A stretch of DNA of 64,000 nt from Megasphaera sp. UBA1696 (GTDB lineage Bacteria; Bacillota; Negativicutes; Veillonellales; Megasphaeraceae), in NCBI GenBank assembly GCA_002319965.1, contig DCJQ01000013.1, forward strand, positions 20,376 through 84,375, written 5' to 3'. Within the stretch, counting starts at the first letter, position 1, and each line of letters begins with the position of its first letter. The translations under genes were made by a program, and so were the position numbers. This document shows positions 1 to 8,503 of the stretch, piece by piece. The notes beneath the pieces are model-generated. The model was given only the letters and a program-made list of their open reading frames with translations, was not told the origin of the DNA and ran no database searches.

Positions 1-663
1 AAATCCGGGGCGGCGGTTCTTCGCGGCGGAGCTTTTAAACCGCGGACGTCGCCGTACTCCTTCCAAGGCCTCGGAAATAAGGGGCTCGATATGCTTCGTG
101 AGGCCGGCCGCAAGGCAAAACTTCCGGTCATCACGGAAATCATGTCGGCCGATAAATTGCCGGTCTTTCTTGAAGACGGCGTCGATATCATCCAAATCGG
201 GGCTCGCAACATGCAGAATTTCGACCTCCTCCGAGAAGTTGGCAAGACGAGAAAGCCCGTCTTATTAAAAAGAGGCCTCTGCGCGACTATCGAAGAATGG
301 CTCATGTCGGCGGAATACATCATGGCTGAAGGCAACCGCAACGTCATCCTCTGTGAACGGGGCATTCGGACTTTTGAGACATACACTCGTAATACCCTCG
401 ATTTAAGCGCTGTCCTTGCCGTTAAACGGCAAAGTCATTTGCCCATCGTCGTCGATCCCAGTCACGCGACAGGAAAACGCTGGATGGTCGCCGATTTAGC
501 CAGAGCCGCCGTGGCCGCCGGTGCCGATGGGCTGATGATTGAAGTACATAATAATCCCGACAAGGCGTTGTGTGACGGTGCGCAGTCGATTACACCGGCC
601 ATGTTTACGGAGCTCATGGATTCGCTTCGTAAATTAGCCCCCATTGTCGGACGAGAATTATAA
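1..663 (+). CDS. aroF: DAHP synthase (3-deoxy-7-phosphoheptulonate synthase), 5'-truncated by window edge
   Basis: Catalyses the first step of the shikimate pathway, phosphoenolpyruvate plus erythrose 4-phosphate to DAHP, in the cytoplasm. The frame is open from base 1, so only the C-terminal 220 residues are present (family about 340). The visible start of the fragment reads GAFKPRTSPYSFQGLG, a hallmark of the AroF/KdsA-like (type I-beta) TIM barrel. Metal and substrate residues follow: PSHATG (His), MIEVHNNP (Glu) and CDGAQS (Asp). An internal ATG at 91 is not the start, because conserved sequence precedes it. It is the first visible gene of a compact operon, with tyrA 17 bases downstream. 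Any N-terminal regulatory domain lies outside the window, so allosteric control cannot be judged. Confidence 0.95.
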   Translation, partial: KSGAAVLRGGAFKPRTSPYSFQGLGNKGLDMLREAGRKAKLPVITEIMSADKLPVFLEDGVDIIQIGARNMQNFDLLREVGKTRKPVLLKRGLCATIEEWLMSAEYIMAEGNRNVILCERGIRTFETYTRNTLDLSAVLAVKRQSHLPIVVDPSHATGKRWMVADLARAAVAAGADGLMIEVHNNPDKALCDGAQSITPAMFTELMDSLRKLAPIVGREL

Positions 664-680
664 GGAAAGCTGGGTGTGTA

Positions 681-1568
681 ATGGATACGGAAGCTAGTGG
701 TTTTAATACGAATGAGACGGTAGCCATCATCGGCTTGGGGCTCATGGGCGGCTCTTTCGCCCGCGGCCTGCGGCGCATCGGAGTAAAGCATATCATCGCC
801 GTCGATACCGATGAAAAGTCCCTTCGACAGGCCAAGCAGGAAGGGATGGTCGATGAGGTATATACGACGGGCAGTGCCGCTTTGAAACGAGCCGGGATGA
901 TTATTTTCTGCACGGCGTCGGCAGTCATGATTCGTTTTTTGGCAGAACATAAAGCCTTCTTTGCTCCTGGGGCCATCGTAACCGACGTGGCCGGCATTAA
1001 AGGCGGTACAGCCGAAGCCATTAAGGCTCTTCTCCCGGAGGGCGTCGACTTCATCCCCGGTCATCCCATGGCCGGTCGGGAAGGGAAGGGCTATGCCATG
1101 GCCAGTGCCGACATTTTTAACAATGCGAATTATATCCTCGTACCGATGCCGGAAAATCAGGAAAATCACATTCTGGCCGTTACCAGTATGGCCATGGCTC
1201 TGGGATGCGCTCATGTCGTTCGCGTATCGCCGGAAAAACACGATCGCTTCATTGCTTATACCAGCTGCCTGCCCCATGTCTTGGCGACGGCCCTGGTCAA
1301 CAGTGAATCGATGGATACGATGACCAAATACTTTGTGGCCGGCAGTTTTCGAGACGGCACCCGCGTAGCCGACATCAATGCCGCTTTGTGGACCAGCCTG
1401 TTCTTAGCCAATAAAGAGAATCTCGTACATGAAATCGATTGCTTCCGTAAGGTCTTAAATGATTTTGCAGCCATGCTCTCTGATGAAGATGCCGAAGGGA
1501 TGAGCCGATTTTTACAGCAAGCCGCTGCGCGGAGAAGGGACTTAGTTTATGAAACACATTCACGTTGA
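681..1568 (+). CDS. tyrA: Prephenate dehydrogenase
   Basis: NAD-dependent oxidative decarboxylation of prephenate to 4-hydroxyphenylpyruvate, the tyrosine branch. 295 residues. The N-terminal Rossmann motif GLGLMGGSFARGL lies at about residues 17-29. The catalytic-domain segment FIPGHPMAGREGKG carries the conserved His. There is no C-terminal ACT domain and no fused chorismate mutase, so this is the short monofunctional form. Its 3' end overlaps the aroB start by 20 bases, implying translational coupling. No chorismate mutase gene is visible in this operon, so that activity must be encoded elsewhere. Confidence 0.93.
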   Translation: MDTEASGFNTNETVAIIGLGLMGGSFARGLRRIGVKHIIAVDTDEKSLRQAKQEGMVDEVYTTGSAALKRAGMIIFCTASAVMIRFLAEHKAFFAPGAIVTDVAGIKGGTAEAIKALLPEGVDFIPGHPMAGREGKGYAMASADIFNNANYILVPMPENQENHILAVTSMAMALGCAHVVRVSPEKHDRFIAYTSCLPHVLATALVNSESMDTMTKYFVAGSFRDGTRVADINAALWTSLFLANKENLVHEIDCFRKVLNDFAAMLSDEDAEGMSRFLQQAAARRRDLVYETHSR

Positions 1569-2622
1569 ATTAGGTAAAGATTCGTATGATATCCATATTG
1601 AAAATGGACTGCTTGACCGGGCCGGTGACTATATTCGCAGCCTGACCAAGTCGCAGACCTTAGCCGTCATTACCGACTCTCATGTCGATGCCCTCTATGG
1701 ACCGCGGTTGGAGGATTCCCTGACGTCGGCAGGATTTCGGGTTCATCGACTGGTCTTCCCGGCCGGAGAAGAGCATAAATGTGCAGAATCCCTTCTCGCC
1801 TTATACCAGTCCCTGTCCGATTCGGGAATTACCCGCAGCGACTATGTCATCGCCTTTGGCGGCGGGGTTGTCGGTGATTTGGGCGGTTTTGCCGCAGCGA
1901 CCTTCTTGCGGGGCATCCCCTTTATTCAAATTCCGACAACCATCATTTCCCAGGTCGACAGCAGCGTCGGCGGAAAAGTCGGCATCGACTTGCCGAGCGG
2001 CAAGAACCAGGCCGGTAATTTTTATCAGCCCAAGGGCGTTCTCATCGACCCGACATTGTTGCAGACCCTACCAAAACGATTTATCCACGACGGCATGGGG
2101 GAAGTCATTAAATACGGCTGTATCCGTGATTTGGAACTCTTCGAACTCTTGGAAAATCTTGACGATGAACGGATATTCAATCACTGGGAAGAAATCATCG
2201 AACGCTGCTGCAAGAGTAAAGCCGATCTTGTCGAACGAGATGTCCTCGACATGGGGGAACGGATGATCTTAAACTTCGGCCACACCCTTGGTCATGCCAT
2301 CGAAGGCTGTTATGGCTTTGGCAGCTATACCCACGGGGAAGGCGTTGCCGCCGGCATGTCGATGCTGACCGGCGTCACCGAAGGGATGGGCCTTACGAAA
2401 GACGGCACGACGGCACGGCTTCGAAAGCTTCTTAGCCGCTACGGCCTGCCCGTCGACGTCGATGCCTCGGCAGAAGACCTCATCCCCTATATCAGTAATG
2501 ACAAGAAGATGAGGGGCAATCACATGACGCTTATCATTTTGAAAGAAATCGGCAAGGGACGCCTGCTGCCCATCGAGGCAGAGGAATTGCCGAAATACAT
2601 CCGAAAGAAGGTCGCTCCATGA
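1549..2622 (+). CDS. aroB: 3-dehydroquinate synthase
   Basis: Converts DAHP to 3-dehydroquinate using NAD and a divalent metal. 357 residues, the usual length. The nucleotide-binding motif GGGVVGDLGGF is at about residues 101-111 and is followed by the FIQIPTT and SSVGGKVGID segments. The metal-site signature NFGHTLGHAIEG is at about residues 241-252. The start overlaps tyrA and the stop overlaps the aroA start in an ATGA arrangement, so the three genes are translationally coupled. Confidence 0.97.
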   Translation: MKHIHVELGKDSYDIHIENGLLDRAGDYIRSLTKSQTLAVITDSHVDALYGPRLEDSLTSAGFRVHRLVFPAGEEHKCAESLLALYQSLSDSGITRSDYVIAFGGGVVGDLGGFAAATFLRGIPFIQIPTTIISQVDSSVGGKVGIDLPSGKNQAGNFYQPKGVLIDPTLLQTLPKRFIHDGMGEVIKYGCIRDLELFELLENLDDERIFNHWEEIIERCCKSKADLVERDVLDMGERMILNFGHTLGHAIEGCYGFGSYTHGEGVAAGMSMLTGVTEGMGLTKDGTTARLRKLLSRYGLPVDVDASAEDLIPYISNDKKMRGNHMTLIILKEIGKGRLLPIEAEELPKYIRKKVAP

Positions 2623-3905
2623 ATGTAACCATTAAACCACAGGCCCTGCAGGGGACGGTAGAAGCGCCGTCTTCGAAGAGCATCGGTCACCGCGACCTCA
2701 TTTGCGCAGCCCTGGCAGACGGCGAAAGCCTCGTTGACAACATCTCCCTATCGCAGGACATCGAGGCGACTTGCCATATCCTGAACGCCTTAGGCGCCGA
2801 GATTACACCGGTTCCTTCGGTTCATCCCGGAAGATCGGCTTATCGCGTAAAAGGGGGATTGCAGCAACAGTCCGGGACCTTAGCTGTCGATGCCAACGAG
2901 TCGGGGTCGACCCTGCGGTTCCTCGTTCCCGTCGCCATGGTAAGCGGCAACCGCTGCACCTTTTCCGGAAGAGGCCGGCTGGCAAAAAGGCCACTGACTC
3001 CGTATTATCAACTCTTTGATGAAAAAGGCCTCGCCTATGATACGACAGACGGCGGCCTGCCGTTGACGGTAGAAGGCCGTTTTACAGCCGGGACCTACGC
3101 GCTGCGAGGGGATGTGAGCTCTCAGTTCTTTACGGGACTGCTCATGACCTTGCCCCTTCTCGACGGTGATTCGCACCTTCGCAGCACGACGCCCCTCGAA
3201 TCGGCAAGTTATGTCAACATGACCATCGATTGCCTGCGTCAGCACGGCGTCGTCATCGATAAAGAATGGGACGGTTCGTATCGTGTTGCCGGCAATCAGT
3301 CTTATCAGCCGGGCACCTACACGGTCGAAGGGGACTACTCCCAGGCCGCCTTTTGGCTCTCCGCAGGGACCCTGGGAAGGGCTGTCTGCTGCACCGGCCT
3401 TCGTCAAAACTCATCTCAGGGCGACGAAGTCATCGTATCCCTCATCCGCGACATGGGCGGCCAAATTGAAGGTAAGACGGAATTGACGGCCTGCCCGTCG
3501 GATCTTGTCGGTCGAGTCATTGACGTGAAGGACTGCCCGGATCTGGTGCCGGTCCTGACTGTACTGGCCTCTTGTGCCAAGGGGATTACCCGCATTGTTC
3601 ACGCCGGCCGGGTACGTCTTAAAGAATGCGACCGCCTGCACGCCATGGCGACGGAGCTTAACAAAATCGGCGGCGACGTCGAAGAAGAAGCGGAAGGACT
3701 CATTATTCACGGCGTCGACGGCTTTACGGGGGGGACTGTCAGCGGCTGGAACGATCACCGCATCGCCATGGCCTTGGCTGTCGCCTCACAGCGCTGCCGT
3801 CAGCCCCTGCGAATTGAAGGAGCCGACTGCGTCCGTAAATCCTACCCCGACTTCTGGCAGGATTTCAAGAAGCTGGGCGGTATCATTGAAAAGGAGGAAG
3901 GATAA
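2619..3905 (+). CDS. aroA: 3-phosphoshikimate 1-carboxyvinyltransferase (EPSP synthase)
   Basis: Transfers enolpyruvate from PEP to shikimate 3-phosphate. 428 residues, full length. Seen: SSKSIGHRDL near the N-terminus (PEP/S3P site), NESGSTLRF in the hinge-proximal loop, RLKECDR, the catalytic-region NDHRIAMALA, and the C-terminal KSYPDFW. The loop equivalent to the glyphosate-sensitivity region reads ESGSTLR, a form also known in clostridial enzymes; nothing can be said about inhibitor sensitivity from sequence alone. It starts on the ATGA overlap with aroB and is followed by aroC after one base. Confidence 0.96.
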   Translation: MNVTIKPQALQGTVEAPSSKSIGHRDLICAALADGESLVDNISLSQDIEATCHILNALGAEITPVPSVHPGRSAYRVKGGLQQQSGTLAVDANESGSTLRFLVPVAMVSGNRCTFSGRGRLAKRPLTPYYQLFDEKGLAYDTTDGGLPLTVEGRFTAGTYALRGDVSSQFFTGLLMTLPLLDGDSHLRSTTPLESASYVNMTIDCLRQHGVVIDKEWDGSYRVAGNQSYQPGTYTVEGDYSQAAFWLSAGTLGRAVCCTGLRQNSSQGDEVIVSLIRDMGGQIEGKTELTACPSDLVGRVIDVKDCPDLVPVLTVLASCAKGITRIVHAGRVRLKECDRLHAMATELNKIGGDVEEEAEGLIIHGVDGFTGGTVSGWNDHRIAMALAVASQRCRQPLRIEGADCVRKSYPDFWQDFKKLGGIIEKEEG

Positions 3906-3906
3906 G

Positions 3907-4998
3907 ATGAATACCTTTGGACAGACCATCGGCCTTACGATTTTCGGGGAATCCCATGGCGCCTCCATCGGCGCCGTACTGGACGGCCTTCCGGCCGGCA
4001 TGGCCATCGACTGGGATGCCGTCAGGCAGGAAATGGCCAGGCGGGCACCGGGAAAGAATAAGCTGTCGACGACGCGGTCGGAAAAAGACGCCTTTGAAAT
4101 TCAGAGCGGATTTTTTAACGGCCATACGACGGGGACGCCCCTGTGCGCTATGATCCGCAACGGCGATCAGCACTCGCGGGATTACGATCAGCTGCGCCAT
4201 ATCATGCGGCCCGGCCATGCCGATTACTCCGGTAAGATCCGCTATGGCGGCTTCAACGACTACCGCGGCGGCGGCCATTTTTCCGGTCGTCTGACGGCTC
4301 CCTTGGTGTTTGCCGGTGCCGTCGCCTCTCAGCTGTTGGCAAGTAAAGGCGTCATCATCGGATCCCATATCCTTCGAGTGGCGGACGTCACCGACAGGGG
4401 CTTTTCTCCTCTCGGTGAATCGGCAGAAACCTTGCAGGCCTTAAAAGGAGAGACCCTTCCCGTCCTCGATAAGGAAAGGGCCGCTGAGATGGAAGAACGC
4501 ATCTTAGCCGCAAAAAATGACCTCGACTCCGTTGGCGGCGTCATCGAATGCATGGTTACGGGTCTTCCGGCGGGCCTTGGTGATCCCTTTTTCGACTCCG
4601 TCGAAAGCTGCCTCAGTCATATGATGTTCTCCGTGCCTGCCGTAAAGGGCATCGAATTCGGCGACGGCTTTTCTTTGACCGGCCTTCGGGGCTCAGAGGC
4701 CAACGATGCCTTCTATTACGATGAGGGCGTCGTAAAAACGAAGACCAATCACAACGGCGGCATCAACGGCGGCATTACTAACGGCATGCCTCTCGTATTC
4801 CGCCTGGCCGTCAAGCCGACGTCGTCCATCAGTCAGACTCAGGACACGATTGATACGGATACGCAGGAAAATTGCAAACTGGTCATCAAGGGGCGCCACG
4901 ATCCGTGCATCGTCCAACGGGCCGTTCCCGTTATCGAAGCGGCAGCGGCCTGGGCCATCCTCGACGTTTGGCTGTCGACGAAAGGACGGTGCCTGTAA
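3907..4998 (+). CDS. aroC: Chorismate synthase
   Basis: FMN-dependent trans-elimination converting EPSP to chorismate, the pathway branch point. 363 residues from the ATG at 3907, preceded by AAGGAGGAAGG. The open frame extends further upstream inside aroA, but family homology begins with MNTFGQTIGL. Conserved signatures: FGESHGASIG, RPGHADYSGKIRYGGFNDYR, GGHFSGRLTA, KTNHNGGINGGITNG and GRHDPCIVQRAVP. It is a stand-alone enzyme with no fused flavin reductase, so reduced FMN must be supplied by the cell. The stop overlaps the pheA start (TAATG). Confidence 0.96.
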   Translation: MNTFGQTIGLTIFGESHGASIGAVLDGLPAGMAIDWDAVRQEMARRAPGKNKLSTTRSEKDAFEIQSGFFNGHTTGTPLCAMIRNGDQHSRDYDQLRHIMRPGHADYSGKIRYGGFNDYRGGGHFSGRLTAPLVFAGAVASQLLASKGVIIGSHILRVADVTDRGFSPLGESAETLQALKGETLPVLDKERAAEMEERILAAKNDLDSVGGVIECMVTGLPAGLGDPFFDSVESCLSHMMFSVPAVKGIEFGDGFSLTGLRGSEANDAFYYDEGVVKTKTNHNGGINGGITNGMPLVFRLAVKPTSSISQTQDTIDTDTQENCKLVIKGRHDPCIVQRAVPVIEAAAAWAILDVWLSTKGRCL

Positions 4999-5849
4999 TG
5001 GATGAACCTGGAGAGAATAAACTGAGCATCGCCTGTTTTGGCCGGCCCGGCTCATATACCGATGAGGCTATGGGCCTCTACTTCGAGGGCCGGGACTTTA
5101 CGGCGACATACTTTCCTCATTTTGAAGACGTCATCCAAGCCGTCGCTTCCCGAAAAATCCGATACGGCGTCTTGCCGATTGAAAATTCATCGACCGGCGG
5201 AATCACCGATGTCTATGATTTCATCCATCGGTATGACTGCTGTATCGTCGGGGAAAAATATGTCAAGATAGACCATTGCCTGCTCGGCCTGCCGGGGGCA
5301 GCGATTGACAATATTTGTGAAGTCTATTCCCATATTCAAGGACTGAATCAGTGCCGGGACTATCTGAAACATTACCCAAAGTGGCAGCTTCACCCTTATT
5401 TCAGCACGTCGGAGAGCGCCGAAAAGGTCCGGGATATGAAAAATCCCCACATCGGGGCCATTGCCAATAAGACCGCCGCCGAGCTGTACAAGTTGGACGT
5501 ACTGGCGGAATCGATCAATGACAACACACAAAACTATACGCGGTTTTTTATCATTACAGCTGACCGGGAAGAAGTCGCGGACGCGGATAAAATCACGTTG
5601 GTCTTGACGACGCAGCATCGCCCCGGTGCCTTGTATCACGTCTTGGGCTACTTTTTCTACAACGGAATGAATATGACGCACTTAGAGTCGCGTCCCCTGA
5701 AAGGGCGGCCATTTGAATACTTTTTCCATATCGATGTCATGGGAAATCTCAGCGATCCGGCAACGGACCGGGTACTGCATAATCTGGCAGAACACTGCAA
5801 CTACTTTAAAATTCTAGGCAACTACGTATCCGACCGAGGAGGGATATAG
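4998..5849 (+). CDS. pheA: Prephenate dehydratase with C-terminal ACT domain
   Basis: Decarboxylating dehydration of prephenate to phenylpyruvate, the phenylalanine branch. 283 residues from the ATG that overlaps the aroC stop. An in-frame upstream ATG at 4872 lies inside aroC and would add an Arg-rich tail unlike the family. The catalytic TRF motif is in NYTRFFII at about residue 184. The last 85 residues form an ACT domain with GALYHVLGYF and the ESRP motif associated with phenylalanine binding, so feedback inhibition by phenylalanine is expected. No chorismate mutase domain is fused. aroE begins directly at the next base. Confidence 0.94.
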   Translation: MDEPGENKLSIACFGRPGSYTDEAMGLYFEGRDFTATYFPHFEDVIQAVASRKIRYGVLPIENSSTGGITDVYDFIHRYDCCIVGEKYVKIDHCLLGLPGAAIDNICEVYSHIQGLNQCRDYLKHYPKWQLHPYFSTSESAEKVRDMKNPHIGAIANKTAAELYKLDVLAESINDNTQNYTRFFIITADREEVADADKITLVLTTQHRPGALYHVLGYFFYNGMNMTHLESRPLKGRPFEYFFHIDVMGNLSDPATDRVLHNLAEHCNYFKILGNYVSDRGGI

Positions 5850-6683
5850 ATGAAGTTAGGCGTCATCGGAGCTAAACTGGGCCATACGGCTTCTCCGGCA
5901 ATCCACGACAAACTGTTTCGCATCTTACAAGTTCAGGATAAATCTCGCTACGGCGTCTTAGAAATGGACCGCAACGACATTCCCAATGAACTGAATCGCC
6001 TTCGCCATGAAGGCTATACCGGGGCCAACGTTACCATTCCTTATAAATTAGACGTTATGCCGTATTTGACGGATATCTCCCGGGAAGCCCGCATCATCGG
6101 CGCCGTCAATACGATTCACTTTACCGATCACGGCACCTTCGGATACAATACGGATTACTGCGGATTCGGCCGATCTTTGGCTCATGCCGGCATCTCTGTA
6201 AAGGATAAGGACTGCGTCGTCCTCGGTTCCGGCGGAGGAGCCCGGGCTATCATCCAATACCTCTTTGATTATGGGGCAAAATCCATCGTCGTCGTATCGC
6301 GGAGACCTCATTCAAAGACGGACTTCGAAGCCTTTACGAAACGCATCGGCGTCGAAACTATCGATTATCATACCTTTGAACAGAATTGCCGCGGCGATAT
6401 CCTGGTCAATTGTACGCCAGTCGGCATGTTTCCCAATATCGACGGCTGTCCCATATCGGAAGCAGCCGTTGCCAGGTTCCCGGCTGTCGTCGATATTGTG
6501 TACAACCCGAAAGATACCTGCATTTTGCAGGCCGCAAAACGCCACGGTGCCAAGACCTTGAATGGCATGTACATGCTCGTCGCCCAGGCCATAGGCTCTG
6601 AAGAAATTTGGATGAATCAGGAAATCGCATCGAACATTATTGAACAGATTGCAAAGGAGATGGAACATTATTATGAAAAATAA
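5850..6683 (+). CDS. aroE: Shikimate dehydrogenase (biosynthetic)
   Basis: NADP(H)-dependent interconversion of 3-dehydroshikimate and shikimate. 277 residues. N-terminal substrate motif HTASPAIHD (one Ser of the usual SxS pair is Thr), catalytic Lys in NVTIPYKLDV, Asp in NTDYCGF, and Rossmann loop GSGGGARAI. Position inside the biosynthetic operon makes this the housekeeping enzyme among the four family members of the window. The last 11 bases overlap aroK, whose translation is probably coupled. The other three members share features with each other (SxSP-x-MYN/MHN, NVTMP or NVSMP) that this one lacks. Confidence 0.92.
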   Translation: MKLGVIGAKLGHTASPAIHDKLFRILQVQDKSRYGVLEMDRNDIPNELNRLRHEGYTGANVTIPYKLDVMPYLTDISREARIIGAVNTIHFTDHGTFGYNTDYCGFGRSLAHAGISVKDKDCVVLGSGGGARAIIQYLFDYGAKSIVVVSRRPHSKTDFEAFTKRIGVETIDYHTFEQNCRGDILVNCTPVGMFPNIDGCPISEAAVARFPAVVDIVYNPKDTCILQAAKRHGAKTLNGMYMLVAQAIGSEEIWMNQEIASNIIEQIAKEMEHYYEK

Positions 6684-7179
6684 ACAGAACATCATCATCA
6701 TCGGTATGCCCGGCAGCGGCAAGACGACTTTCGGACAGGCTTTAGCGCAGCGGCTTGGTCGAGACTTTTACGATGCCGATGACGTCATCGTAGCCCAAGA
6801 AGGAAAGACGATTCCCGAACTCTTTGCCGTCAGTGAAGACTGCTTCCGTGATGCCGAAGTACGGGCCAGCAAATCCTTAGCATCCAAAGAAGGGACGGTC
6901 GTCGCCTGCGGCGGCGGTGTCGTCAAGCGCTCGGAGAATATCGATATATTAAAACAGACGGGTATTATCTTTTTCCTCGACCGTTCTCCTGACGACATCG
7001 TCAGCGACGTCGACGTATCGACACGGCCCCTCCTGAAAGACGGCAAGCAGAAAGTATACGACCTCTATGACGAACGAATTACACTTTACCGCAATGCTGC
7101 CGACTACCGGGTACTCAACGATAAAACCATCGAAGAAGTCTTAAATGCCTTTGCAGCCCTTATTGAAACGATTGAATAG
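6673..7179 (+). CDS. aroK: Shikimate kinase
   Basis: ATP-dependent 3-phosphorylation of shikimate. 168 residues from the ATG at 6673, 13 bases after an AAGGAG; a more upstream in-frame ATG at 6640 would extend deeper into aroE and past the family start. P-loop GMPGSGKTTFG at about residues 10-20, shikimate-binding Asp in FYDADDVI, the CGGGVV loop and Arg in STRPLL. It is the last gene of the operon and is followed at once by a long perfect hairpin. Confidence 0.95.
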   Translation: MKNKQNIIIIGMPGSGKTTFGQALAQRLGRDFYDADDVIVAQEGKTIPELFAVSEDCFRDAEVRASKSLASKEGTVVACGGGVVKRSENIDILKQTGIIFFLDRSPDDIVSDVDVSTRPLLKDGKQKVYDLYDERITLYRNAADYRVLNDKTIEEVLNAFAALIETIE

Positions 7180-7185
7180 CTCCCG

Positions 7186-7310
7186 AAACAGATATCCCCT
7201 TAGGGAATGATACTTCCCTAAGGGGATATCTGTTTATCTATGTGAAATTTTCACATTCTTAATTCGGTAAATCCGGGGACAGACGGGCGATATCGATTCC
7301 CCTGGTTTTT
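7186..7310 (+). terminator. Operon-end hairpin after aroK (22-bp perfect stem) plus weaker second stem
   Basis: Bases 7186-7207 and 7214-7235 are perfect reverse complements (22 bp, 6-base loop). The stem is followed only by TTTATCT rather than a true T-run, so it may work with the second, imperfect stem at 7273-7305 (CCGGGGA/TCCCCTGG), which is followed by TTTTT. It sits between aroK and the convergent LysR gene and could act on both strands. Confidence 0.75.
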
Positions 7311-7386
7311 CATTGAAAATATGCATAATGCCATAGATAAAATTTTGGTATCCGGACTGCTGTTTGGGCATATATCTGAAAAAATA

Positions 7387-8271
7387 TTAGGTATTACGAA
7401 CTTTATCTAAAACAAATTTTTTGAAATCTTGGACGACCGGCGGGGCATATTGGTTCTTATTGGAAATCATATAAAATTTTCGTTCGTATGAAGGATGGGA
7501 AATGGGCAGGATCTTGACGTCTAGCTGTAAGAGCATATCCATGAAGGGGACGACGGCGATGCCGAAATTTTGCGCGACAAGTCCGGCAACGACCTGATCT
7601 TCCGATACTTCATAGGCTATTTTTGGAGTTTCGTTGATTTCTGCAAACATATGGGCGACGATGGGACGCAGGCCCGACGTCTTATCGAAGAAGACGTAGG
7701 GATAATCTAAGGTGTCTCTGAGGTCAACGACATAGTTTTGAGCCAGGGGATGGTCATTGGGGACAATCAGAACCAGTTCCTGTTTGGCAATGGCCGTCGC
7801 TTCAAATTGAGCCATGGTCTGGGGGCGTGACGCAAAGACGACGTCGAAGGTGCCTTCTGCTAAGGATTGAATGAGGCGGTTGGACAGGCCGATGTGGAAG
7901 GTAAAGCGGATATCCTTATCCGGGTGGGACGCTTTAAAGGCGGCAGCCAGTTCCGGGACCTCGCGGATTCCCAGTGTCCGCAGACAGCCGATGCGGATGA
8001 TTCCGTTGCCGCGGGAGCCGCTTTTTATCGTTTCGATACCGTTGTCGAGAATATTGAGTGATGAATTGACGCTGGCGAAAAACTGCTTGCCAAAGCCGGT
8101 CAAGTCCGTACCGTGAGGCCCTTTTTCGAAGAGAGGGACACCGAGTTCTTTTTCGAGTTGGGAAATGGCGTGACTCAGACTGGGCTGGGTAATACAGAGC
8201 AATTCGGCGGTTTTGGTATAGTGTTTTATCTGGGCTAATTTGACGAAATATCTGAGATGGGAAAGATTCAT
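7387..8271 (-). CDS. LysR-family transcriptional regulator, divergent from island dehydrogenase
   Basis: 294 residues, typical LysR length. N-terminal winged helix with MNLSHLRYFVKLAQ and ITQPSLSHAISQLEKELG, then a periplasmic-binding-protein-like effector domain from about residue 90. Start at 8271, eight bases after AGGAGG. It is divergent from the dehydrogenase at 8504 across 230 bases that contain an ATAG-N7-CTAT palindrome positioned like a LysR operator. By context it probably activates the shikimate-type island in response to a pathway intermediate; the effector is unknown. Confidence 0.9.
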   Translation of the reverse strand: MNLSHLRYFVKLAQIKHYTKTAELLCITQPSLSHAISQLEKELGVPLFEKGPHGTDLTGFGKQFFASVNSSLNILDNGIETIKSGSRGNGIIRIGCLRTLGIREVPELAAAFKASHPDKDIRFTFHIGLSNRLIQSLAEGTFDVVFASRPQTMAQFEATAIAKQELVLIVPNDHPLAQNYVVDLRDTLDYPYVFFDKTSGLRPIVAHMFAEINETPKIAYEVSEDQVVAGLVAQNFGIAVVPFMDMLLQLDVKILPISHPSYERKFYMISNKNQYAPPVVQDFKKFVLDKVRNT

Positions 8272-8346
8272 GGTCGTCCTCCTGGCGAACTGTCGTCGCC
8301 GCAGCTATTACATTTAGTTACATATAAGACCATTTTATCATCGCCG

Positions 8347-8361
8347 ATAGTTTTAGTCTAT
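8347..8361. promoter_or_regulatory. Candidate LysR operator ATAG-N7-CTAT
   Basis: Palindrome ATAG-TTTTAGT-CTAT, a T-N11-A LysR-type box. Its centre (8354) is about 64 bases upstream of the start predicted from the promoter at 8383-8411, the classical LysR recognition-site position. The same 15-base pattern recurs at 41099, 58982 and 60489. Confidence 0.6.
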
Positions 8362-8382
8362 GAAAACATGAAAATTATTGAT

Positions 8383-8411
8383 TTGTTAAATGATTCACAA
8401 TGCGGTACCAT
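8383..8411 (+). promoter_or_regulatory. Weak sigma-70-type promoter for the island (TTGTTA-17-TACCAT)
   Basis: A -35 TTGTTA at 8383-8388 and a -10 TACCAT at 8406-8411 are separated by 17 bases. Imperfect elements fit an activator-dependent promoter, in line with the LysR box just upstream. Confidence 0.45.
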
Positions 8412-8503
8412 AGACCCATCGAAGGACAGGCGTCGAAGAAACACAACGGAGCCTGCCGCATCTTTGATTTTTACACTTACTTATGAAAAGGAAGCGTTTA
8501 TTC

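Noticed and set aside
462..1277. 271-codon minus-strand frame
   Set aside because: Antisense to aroF and tyrA, no recognisable domain, no ribosome site.
4872..4997. N-terminal extension of prephenate dehydratase
   Set aside because: Lies inside aroC, lacks a ribosome site and reads as an Arg-rich tail unlike the family; the ATG at 4998 overlapping the aroC stop is the better start.
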